A stretch of 6,380 nt of DNA from Bacteroidota bacterium (GTDB lineage Bacteria > Bacteroidota > Bacteroidia > CAILMK01), in contig JABDEJ010000102.1 in assembly GCA_013287095.1 (NCBI GenBank), positions 1-6,380 of the forward strand, written 5' to 3'. The notes under the pieces were generated by a model, which did not search any database, was not told where the DNA came from, and saw only the letters and a program-made list of their open reading frames with translations. Position numbers and translations under genes: made by a program. Shown in pieces: positions 1 to 5,232 of this stretch. The number at the start of each line of letters is the position of its first letter. Positions within the stretch are counted from its first letter, which is position 1.

Positions 1-183
1 TACAAGATACGGATGGCAATTACCTCTAAATCAAAAGGGAAATCGGGTGGTGGGAGAGTCATAACCCATGTTAAAATAAACAAATCCCGGGTATTCCTAT
101 TATCTGTTTATGACAAGTCTGAACAGGAAGATATTTCTGACAAACAGCTTGCACAACTTTTGAAAACATTGCCGGAATTATAA
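1..183 (+). CDS. RelE/HigB-like type II toxin, C-terminal part (5' end outside window)
   Basis: An open frame runs from the window edge to a TAA at 181-183 and gives 60 residues. The visible part contains KSGGGRVITHV, then a hydrophobic strand (VFLLSVYDKSEQEDIS), then a short closing helix (DKQLAQLLKTL). This order, a GG-x-RVI strand, an LL-x-x-YDKSEQ strand and a terminal Leu-rich helix, is what I recognise from RelE/ParE-superfamily toxins of the HigB-like branch, which usually act as ribosome-associated or free mRNA endonucleases. The N-terminal half is missing, so completeness cannot be judged. No plus-strand gene follows for almost 1 kb, so a toxin-first pair with the antitoxin downstream is excluded; an antitoxin, if present, must lie upstream. 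The gene converges with the protease gene, with 20 bases between the stops. The family call rests on remembered motifs and is fairly but not fully secure. Confidence 0.72.
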   Translation, partial: YKIRMAITSKSKGKSGGGRVITHVKINKSRVFLLSVYDKSEQEDISDKQLAQLLKTLPEL

Positions 184-203
184 GTCAATTTGCTTCAGCC
201 CCT

Positions 204-902
204 CTAATTGAATCTTATCCCATTCGCTTCCATCAAAATCAAATCTGTCTTAATAGCAACCGCATTTTGAACAGTTATAGAATCCGTTCCGTTTGTGCTG
301 ATCCTGGGACGGGTGACAGAGCCCTGGATACCAAATATTTTGCCAGTAATATCAAATACGGGGCCCCCGCTCATGCCATACAAACCAAAATCCCGAACCA
401 GGAACCCATTGTGAGTCCTTATTACGCCTTTATCATTGCCTATGTTCGCGGTTGTGTAGTCCAGGACAAATGAGGGTTGATAATATCTCCTGACTCCATT
501 AAGCTCAAATCCTCCCGCTGCATTTAGGGTTATTTCTGCCAGTGGATAACCTGCAATGCATATTGTTTTCCCGATATCGGGCATTTTTTCAGATATCTCC
601 AGAAAATCCGGCGTTTTCATATCAACCTTTCCAATAAAAATATCATGCTCATTATCCCTGCACAATTCCTGAATCTCGATGTAAGGGTTAACTACATTGT
701 CAGGCAGAAACCCATAAAACACATATTTCTTATTTTCCGCGATTGAGTCAAATATATGCGCCACAGAAAGAAACACCCCATCTGAATTTATGAAAAAACC
801 CGTCCCGCTTATTCCCAGCGTGGCTTGTCCGGGTGCCATCTCTTCCACAAAAAAAATGGGGAACATCGTTTTTTCGATTTTTTTGATGGCGTCAACAAAC
901 AT
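204..902 (-). CDS. Trypsin-like serine protease (S1/HtrA-type fold), single domain
   Basis: The 232-residue protein has the full chymotrypsin-fold triad in order. His49 sits in LSVAHIF, Asp87 in NEHDIFIGKVD, and Ser178 in the classic GMSGGPVFD box. The N-terminal beta-barrel signature GTGFFINSDGVFLSVAH (33-49) and the late strand GKIFGIQG (187-194) also fit. The protein is only the protease domain: there is no C-terminal PDZ domain as in HtrA/DegP and no transmembrane anchor. The N-terminus (MFVDAIKKIEKTMFPIFF) is not a convincing signal peptide, so I infer a cytoplasmic enzyme. Its substrate is unknown. The start is the ATG at 900-902; the upstream sequence is AT-rich without a Shine-Dalgarno match, as usual in Bacteroidota. 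The gene stands alone, divergent from the DoxX gene and convergent with the toxin remnant, so the context gives no pathway. Fold and catalysis are confident; the biological role is not. Confidence 0.85.
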   Translation of the reverse strand: MFVDAIKKIEKTMFPIFFVEEMAPGQATLGISGTGFFINSDGVFLSVAHIFDSIAENKKYVFYGFLPDNVVNPYIEIQELCRDNEHDIFIGKVDMKTPDFLEISEKMPDIGKTICIAGYPLAEITLNAAGGFELNGVRRYYQPSFVLDYTTANIGNDKGVIRTHNGFLVRDFGLYGMSGGPVFDITGKIFGIQGSVTRPRISTNGTDSITVQNAVAIKTDLILMEANGIRFN

Positions 903-946
903 GATTTTGAGGAAAATTTAGGGTATGAAAGTGCTTTTTAAAGATG

Positions 947-954
947 CAAAATTA
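947..954 (-). promoter_or_regulatory. Candidate -7 box for the protease gene
   Basis: Read on the minus strand this is TAATTTTG, a full match to the Bacteroidota -7 consensus TAnnTTTG. It would place the transcript start about 35-40 bases before the ATG at 902. The nearest upstream TTG (981-983 on the plus strand, read in reverse) is 26 bases away, longer than the usual spacing of roughly 17-23, so the -33 element is weak or absent. An 8-base motif with two free positions can occur by chance in AT-rich DNA. Confidence 0.4.
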
Positions 955-983
955 ATCTAATCTTAGTAGTAATCGTGCTTCAA

Positions 984-1042
984 CCCCCAAACCCGAAGGG
1001 CTTGAATGTTAATACTCACATTCAACCTTCAGGGGTTAGGGG
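984..1042. repeat. Imperfect palindrome of two ~26-base inverted arms
   Basis: The left arm (984-1009) and right arm (1018-1042) are inverted copies around an 8-base loop (1010-1017). The eight loop-proximal pairs are perfect (TTGAATGT with ACATTCAA). Further out there are about 14 more pairs, interrupted by short bulges and two mismatches, ending in CCCC with GGGG. Each arm also contains its own small hairpin: CCCGAAGGG at 992-1000 and CCTTCAGG at 1026-1033. The element lies in the intergenic space between divergent genes, where no transcript is expected to end, so a terminator is unlikely. It may be a dispersed intergenic repeat, a REP-like hairpin substrate, or an operator for both flanking genes. 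The pairing is seen directly; the role is open. Confidence 0.75.
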
Positions 1043-1067
1043 AAACACACTAAGCAAGCATCAATCT

Positions 1068-1075
1068 TAAATTTG
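1068..1075 (+). promoter_or_regulatory. Candidate -7 box for the DoxX-family gene
   Basis: The sequence TAAATTTG matches the Bacteroidota -7 consensus TAnnTTTG in full. It would start transcription near 1080 and leave a leader of about 80 bases before the ATG at 1161. No TTG is present at the expected -33 position (about 1042-1050, GGAAACACAC), so the upstream element is missing or replaced by an activator. Confidence 0.35.
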
Positions 1076-1160
1076 ATCTCCACCACAATAAAAATCAAAA
1101 ATATTCGTTAAGCAAAAAATAGATCTCAACAATATAGCACGATAATCTTTTCCAAAACAG

Positions 1161-1547
1161 ATGTTATCAAATTTAACAGATTATACAGGTATTTCACTAT
1201 TGCTTTTACGGATAATTGTTGCTATTATATTTATAGACAGTGGCCGAAGAGATTTAAGTGCGCCGGAAGCCAGAGGCAAAAGCACAGGTACTGGGTATGC
1301 TTTCACCATATTTTTGGGAGTCGCCGAAATTGCCGGCGGAATTGGACTAATCCTCGGAATCCTCACCCGTTTTGCTGCATTGGGCTTAATCCTGGTGATG
1401 CTGGGAGCAATACAAAAAAAGATATTTGTTTGGAAAACAGGATTCTGGGGTGAAAAGGGAATGGGTTGGCATTATGATCTAATGTTGCTAATTATCAACC
1501 TTGTCATCATAACGACAGGAGGTGGCAACCTGATTTTAGTGAATTAA
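1161..1547 (+). CDS. DoxX-family four-helix membrane protein
   Basis: This 128-residue protein is almost entirely membrane-embedded. Four hydrophobic segments lie at about 10-27, 47-67, 70-88 and 105-124. The first ends in an FIDSGRRDL stretch where the family has its conserved glycine and charged residues; the second holds the small-residue-rich VAEIAGGIGLILGI; and a GWHYDLMLL motif (102-110) opens the last helix before a GGG turn. Length, helix count and these motifs fit the DoxX/DoxD-like family, small inner-membrane proteins with varied and mostly unproven roles (a quinone-linked thiosulfate oxidase part in Acidianus, redox or stress-linked membrane factors elsewhere). No specific substrate can be assigned here. 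The ATG start lacks a Shine-Dalgarno sequence. The gene converges with the end of the cbb3 operon, with only 17 bases between the stops, and is not part of that operon. Confidence 0.8.
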   Translation: MLSNLTDYTGISLLLLRIIVAIIFIDSGRRDLSAPEARGKSTGTGYAFTIFLGVAEIAGGIGLILGILTRFAALGLILVMLGAIQKKIFVWKTGFWGEKGMGWHYDLMLLIINLVIITTGGGNLILVN

Positions 1548-1564
1548 AAATAGCTAAGACTTTC

Positions 1565-2287
1565 CTACTTATCAGGCCGACCACAGCATTGTGAGGTAAT
1601 GGTTTTATGACCCGTTTGAACCTGAATAATATGTGGACTGAGATATGGAATATTTAAATCAAGCCCTCTTAAAATAAACATCGAGCCCAGAAATATCAAT
1701 AAATAGGGGGTCAGTTTTTTCACCGGGAAACTCCATTTTGATGGCAACAGTTTTTTTGAAAAGATCAAGGTAAGAATTGCAGGCAAGGTCCCCAGCCCAA
1801 ACAAAAACATAAATCCAATGCTATATAAAATACTCCCTTGACTGATTGACGCTGAAGCAGCAAGATAAACGAGTCCACATGGCAAAAATCCGTTTAAGAC
1901 ACCCAATCCCAATACCGATAAAATACTCTTTCTTTTCCAAAGCCTTGAAAATAATCCTGAGGTGGACCTCGACCATAATTTTAAAGCACCGGAACCAAAT
2001 ATTGAAGTTGCAGGGAAAAAGTAAAAAAAAGCCCAGAGCAGCAAAAGCATTCCTGAAATAACAGACAATAACTGCTGATAAAAAAGCAATGATAACACCT
2101 TGCCTATCAGTCCAAAAACGAGTCCTATAACCAGATAAGAAAATATGCGCCCACCCTGGTATAGAAGAGTGCCTGATAGTCCGTATTTTTTAGAAGATAC
2201 GCTCGTGATCAATGGACCGCACATAAGAAGGCAATGCATACTGCCAGCCAATCCCAATACAAATGCCGCCCATGATAATTGTATCAT
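1565..2287 (-). CDS. DsbD_2/SafE-like membrane protein of the cbb3 assembly cluster
   Basis: The protein has 240 residues and about six membrane segments. It belongs to the group often labelled 'sulfite exporter TauE/SafE' or 'cytochrome c biogenesis DsbD-like transmembrane region'. The first helix carries GSMHCLLMCGP (15-25), with His18, Cys19, Met22 and Cys23, a thiol/thioether/imidazole set suited to binding copper or exchanging disulfides. The matching position in the second half is NGFLPCGL (132-139) with Cys137, giving a DsbD/CcdA-like internal repeat. The C-terminal tail ends in SQCCGRPDK, adding Cys234 and Cys235. Sulfite export is improbable; the location directly after ccoG and ccoH suggests copper handling or redox maturation of the oxidase. 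It follows ccoH by 11 bases, so it is probably the last gene of the operon. Family and operon membership are confident; the exact reaction is inference. Confidence 0.8.
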   Translation of the reverse strand: MIQLSWAAFVLGLAGSMHCLLMCGPLITSVSSKKYGLSGTLLYQGGRIFSYLVIGLVFGLIGKVLSLLFYQQLLSVISGMLLLLWAFFYFFPATSIFGSGALKLWSRSTSGLFSRLWKRKSILSVLGLGVLNGFLPCGLVYLAASASISQGSILYSIGFMFLFGLGTLPAILTLIFSKKLLPSKWSFPVKKLTPYLLIFLGSMFILRGLDLNIPYLSPHIIQVQTGHKTITSQCCGRPDK

Positions 2288-2298
2288 TTTGATATGAT

Positions 2299-2760
2299 TT
2301 ATTCAAGCCTGAAACTCTTTTCCATGTAGTACTGCGTTTCCCCTTGCTTCCAGTCCATCCTCATTTTCCAATAACCTTTTTCAAACTTAGCTAATGACAT
2401 GGAATAAAGACCTTTATTATTAACGTGTAACGCAACCGTATCATCTTCATTTTGGTTATTTGCACGATAAAAGCATACCCTTCCTGAGAGAGAATCATTA
2501 TTGGTAAAACCCGGAAATAAAATACTTACATTTTTCCCAATACTATCCAGGTTGATTACAGGTTTGCTCAGCATGGCATTGTAATTTTTCTGCTTATTGA
2601 TCTGTTTCTGGTAATTGATCTCCGCTTTGTAGTAATCCGTGATCACCAGATCAATAGGATGCCGGTTAGCAATCAATGTAAAAAATGTGACCAAAGCAGC
2701 AAAACCAATAAAGGTTCCGATGGTGGCATATAGCCAAATGTTCTTTTTAAAGTCTTTCAT
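2299..2760 (-). CDS. ccoH: CcoH/FixH-family cbb3 oxidase assembly protein
   Basis: The protein has 153 residues: a short basic N-terminus (MKDFKKNIW), one transmembrane helix at about 9-31, and a periplasmic domain. The segment just after the helix (DLVITDYYKAEINYQKQIN, 37-55) is the conserved FixH feature. The C-terminal beta-rich part holds SLAKFEKGYWKMRMDW (122-137), matching the family's closing strands. CcoH is a small single-pass protein needed for stable assembly of cbb3 oxidase in proteobacteria, where it associates with the complex through CcoN. Its ATG overlaps the ccoG stop in an ATGA arrangement, which points to translational coupling. Overall length is normal for Bacteroidota FixH-like proteins. 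Confidence 0.88.
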   Translation of the reverse strand: MKDFKKNIWLYATIGTFIGFAALVTFFTLIANRHPIDLVITDYYKAEINYQKQINKQKNYNAMLSKPVINLDSIGKNVSILFPGFTNNDSLSGRVCFYRANNQNEDDTVALHVNNKGLYSMSLAKFEKGYWKMRMDWKQGETQYYMEKSFRLE

Positions 2761-4175
2761 ATTGTAGGTCCCATAAAGGTTGTTTTGACATTCGATAATT
2801 TTTTTCCATTGTAATAGACCCCGATCCTGATCGGATTATCCGCTTTTTGTAGCTGATTTTTAGGTATTTCAACTGAGATAATTCCCTCACCATAATCCTC
2901 CCCGGCAGCATTGATGTTCTTTCCTCCAACCGTTGTAATATGGCCTGGAATATCTTCAAGTCTTAATTCTACAGCCATATCTTTAAAAGTCTTATTGAGT
3001 ATTTTTACATTGTATAAATTCTGTACGGTGTCTTTTGATTTCATTACATAATCAAGTCCCGGGGTCCTTAATATATCAGCCTGTACATCACTGCGGGTAG
3101 ATAATAATAAGACAAGGATAAAGAGCAAAACACTTATCAGGGCAATATATAATTTACGTCTTGTATTTAAACGGAATTTCTCACCGGTTTCAATACCATC
3201 GAGGCTCTTGTATCCTATCAGATCAGGTTGTTTCCCGATCTTTGTCATCACACTATCGCAAGCATCGATACAGGCTGTGCAATGGATACATTCCATTTGG
3301 AGGCCATTCCTGATGTCAATGCCTGTAGGGCAAACGTCTACGCATTGGCCACAATCAATGCAATCGCCTGCTTTATCGCTTCTGTTTTTGCCCCATTTTT
3401 CCCTGGATTCTCCTCTTTTATAATCGTATCCTACGATGAGCGTTTTAGAATCCAGGAGTACACTTTGAAGCCTGCCATAAGGACAAATAATTGTACAGAC
3501 CTGCTCGCGCATATAGCTGTACACAAAAAAGAAAACGCCTGAAAAAATTACAATTGAAATAAGGCCACCTAAATGAGTTGAAGTCGGTTCCTTTGCAATT
3601 GCGATAAGTTCATGTGAACCAATAATGTAAGCAAGGAAAATGTTAGATAAAAGGAACGAAACGACGAAGAAGGCAAAATATTTCAACCCCCTTTTTCTCA
3701 CCTTTTCATCGTTCCATTCCATTTTATCGAGTCTGCGCTGGGCAGACGCATCTCCTTCTATCCAGTACTCGATCCTTCTGAATATCAATTCCATGAATAT
3801 CGTTTGAGGACAGGCCCATCCGCACCATAACCTTCCCAAAATGGAAGTAAAAAGAAAAATAAAAATAATAAAAGCAATGAACCCTATTACAAATAAATAA
3901 AAATCAGCCGGCCAGAAAACGCTGCCAAACATTACAAACTTGCGATGAATAAAATCGAATTGTAGCATCTGGTGGCCATCTATATAAATAAACGGTGCTG
4001 AGATGAAAAACAGGAACAAGATATAACCCACCCATTTGCGGCGGCTGAACCATTTGCCTTTGAATTTTCTGGCAAACACCCATACCCGCTTCCCGCTGTC
4101 ATCCACAGTAGTAAGCGCATCACGGTAACTGTCATGACCGTAATGATGTTCTTCGCTATTTTTATTTATTTCCAT
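2757..4175 (-). CDS. ccoG: CcoG (FixG/RdxA) membrane polyferredoxin, cbb3 maturation
   Basis: From the chosen start the protein has 472 residues. Two membrane-associated cysteine motifs appear as LWCGWACPQ (Cys118, Cys122) and QVCTIICPYGR (Cys227, Cys231). A cytoplasmic ferredoxin region follows with two [4Fe-4S] motifs: Cys272/275/278/282 (ending CP) and Cys296/299/302/306 (ending CD instead of CP). Helices lie at about 48-65, 92-114, 165-187, 203-220 and 341-359, and the C-terminus (from about 365) is the periplasmic Ig-like FixG domain. CcoG supports cbb3 biogenesis and has been shown to reduce Cu(II) to Cu(I) in Rhodobacter. I chose the ATG at 4173-4175 because MEINKNSEEHHYGHDSYRD resembles the family N-terminus and leaves a 7-base gap after ccoP. 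An upstream ATG at 4223 would add 16 residues but overlap ccoP by 41 bases. No Shine-Dalgarno sequence decides between them. Confidence 0.92.
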   Translation of the reverse strand: MEINKNSEEHHYGHDSYRDALTTVDDSGKRVWVFARKFKGKWFSRRKWVGYILFLFFISAPFIYIDGHQMLQFDFIHRKFVMFGSVFWPADFYLFVIGFIAFIIFIFLFTSILGRLWCGWACPQTIFMELIFRRIEYWIEGDASAQRRLDKMEWNDEKVRKRGLKYFAFFVVSFLLSNIFLAYIIGSHELIAIAKEPTSTHLGGLISIVIFSGVFFFVYSYMREQVCTIICPYGRLQSVLLDSKTLIVGYDYKRGESREKWGKNRSDKAGDCIDCGQCVDVCPTGIDIRNGLQMECIHCTACIDACDSVMTKIGKQPDLIGYKSLDGIETGEKFRLNTRRKLYIALISVLLFILVLLLSTRSDVQADILRTPGLDYVMKSKDTVQNLYNVKILNKTFKDMAVELRLEDIPGHITTVGGKNINAAGEDYGEGIISVEIPKNQLQKADNPIRIGVYYNGKKLSNVKTTFMGPTI

Positions 4176-4182
4176 TTTGTTG

Positions 4183-5010
4183 TTACAAACCGCTTTGTTT
4201 CGTCCCGGCAGCCTGAGGACCATCAGTCATTTTTTCGCCCTGCGGCGCCTTTGGGTTTGGCGGATTTGAGCCTCTTAAAGTATATACATAAGATGCGACT
4301 GCACGTATATCGTCTGGCTTCAACGTCTTTTTCCAAACAGGCATTCCTTTTTGTTCCACACCATTAAAAATGGTTTTGAATATTTCGTTGTAATGCCCAC
4401 CATGCAACCAATAATCATCCGTAAGATTCGGACCTGCAATACCTTCCGCATTTTGACCATGACAGGTTACGCAGTTGGTTTTAAAGACGGCCTTGCCCAT
4501 CGCCAGGCTGGATTCATCTGTAAGCCTCGGCTGGTCTGCCAGAAATATGGCCCTTTCCTGAACCTTTGCAAGAATCGGCGCGGCTTCTTTTACCTGCTTC
4601 TCATATTCTGCAACCTGAAGGTCTCCTATCTTTAAAACATGGTAGTACATCAGGTAGCAAAAGGCAATCCCTATCGTGACAAAAAACAACCAGTTGAACC
4701 AGGCTGGCGGAGCATTATCATATTCCTGGATTCCATCATATATATGACCCTCCACAAAATGATCCATTGGTATGCCTCTCCTTCTGAATAGATCAAACCA
4801 GGTAGTTTTCCGTACCGGTAGAATGCCTTTGGCTTCTACCATTTTGTTCGACATTCTCTTTAAATCAAGAAAGATTTCAAACCCCTGCAATCCAACGATG
4901 ACAGCCATCAAAAAAACAAGGATCACAAGCATTTCCATCACGCCAATTATGGGCTGACTGGTTGATTCTAATATTATTCTTATATTATTCATGGCTTGTA
5001 ATTGTTTCAT
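4183..5010 (-). CDS. ccoP: CcoP, single-haem c-type subunit III of cbb3 oxidase
   Basis: The 275-residue protein has a first hydrophobic helix (about 21-43). The FixP N-terminal signature follows (EYDNAPPAWFNWLFF, 96-110) and runs into a second helix (about 104-125). One cytochrome c domain comes next: CVTCH (Cys180, Cys183, His184; bases 4459-4473) attaches the haem, and Met223 in KGMPVWK is the likely distal ligand. The C-terminal tail is Pro/Gly/Lys-rich. CcoP passes electrons from periplasmic cytochrome c to CcoO/CcoN. Classical proteobacterial CcoP is diheme; here there is one CxxCH, and the shorter C-terminal half fits this. The ORF start at 5010 overlaps ccoQ by 26 bases. An ATG at 4990-4992 (Met7) would give MNNIRIILES and an 8-base ATGAATAA overlap, and is an equally plausible start. 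ccoG follows after 7 bases. Confidence 0.92.
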   Translation of the reverse strand: MKQLQAMNNIRIILESTSQPIIGVMEMLVILVFLMAVIVGLQGFEIFLDLKRMSNKMVEAKGILPVRKTTWFDLFRRRGIPMDHFVEGHIYDGIQEYDNAPPAWFNWLFFVTIGIAFCYLMYYHVLKIGDLQVAEYEKQVKEAAPILAKVQERAIFLADQPRLTDESSLAMGKAVFKTNCVTCHGQNAEGIAGPNLTDDYWLHGGHYNEIFKTIFNGVEQKGMPVWKKTLKPDDIRAVASYVYTLRGSNPPNPKAPQGEKMTDGPQAAGTKQSGL

Positions 5011-5182
5011 TGTTGATACTATGGTTTTTATCCAAGGGAATTCCTGCCATTTCCTGGAGTTCTTTCTTTTTGTACATCAATGCCCGCACCGACAATGCAA
5101 CAAAGAACACAAACATCATTACAAGGGATATGATGGGGTAATAAGCAACCCCTGCTCCTTCTTTAATAAAATCCTTAAACAT
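4985..5182 (-). CDS. ccoQ: CcoQ-like small cbb3 subunit
   Basis: This 65-residue protein has one transmembrane helix (about 14-36, PIISLVMMFVFFVALSV) followed at once by a basic, charged cytoplasmic tail (RALMYKKKELQEMAGIPLD). The layout is that of CcoQ/FixQ: a single helix with a tail that sits beside CcoN and CcoP and stabilises the complex. Sequence conservation in this family is low, so the call depends strongly on position between ccoNO and ccoP. The 3' end overlaps the start of ccoP. The upstream 50-base spacer is very AT-rich and offers no Shine-Dalgarno match. Confidence 0.82.
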   Translation of the reverse strand: MFKDFIKEGAGVAYYPIISLVMMFVFFVALSVRALMYKKKELQEMAGIPLDKNHSINNETITSHE

Positions 5183-5192
5183 GATTTCTATC

Positions 5193-5227
5193 TTTTAATT
5201 ATTTTAATTATTAATCCTTTAATCCTT
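5193..5227. repeat. Two adjacent short tandem duplications in the ccoNO-ccoQ spacer
   Basis: TTTTAATTA occurs twice back to back (5193-5210), and TTAATCCT occurs twice directly after (5211-5226), with the following T keeping the second period. They make up most of the 50 bases between the ccoNO stop and the ccoQ ATG. They look like slippage products that lengthen the spacer; no protein-binding role can be claimed. Confidence 0.6.
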
Positions 5228-5232
5228 AATAT

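Noticed and set aside
267..473. A 68-residue plus-strand open frame opposite the protease.
   Set aside because: It lies opposite the coding sequence for the catalytic Ser box and nearby strands and has no recognisable feature of its own.
984..1042. The palindrome as a rho-independent terminator.
   Set aside because: It lies between two divergent gene starts, so no known transcript ends there, and neither side has a proper T-tract directly after the stem.
1031..1042. G-quadruplex from the GGGGTTAGGGG run.
   Set aside because: Only two adjacent G-runs are present in the right arm; the nearest other run (998-1000) is 30 bases away and the hairpin pairing is a better explanation.
3228..3542. 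A 104-residue plus-strand open frame with several cysteines inside ccoG.
   Set aside because: It lies fully opposite the conserved ferredoxin and membrane regions of ccoG, has no family resemblance and no start signal, so it is a shadow frame.
4176..4223. Use of the upstream ATG at 4223 as the ccoG start.
   Set aside because: It would overlap ccoP by 41 bases and add 16 residues unlike the family N-terminus; the ATG at 4175 fits better.
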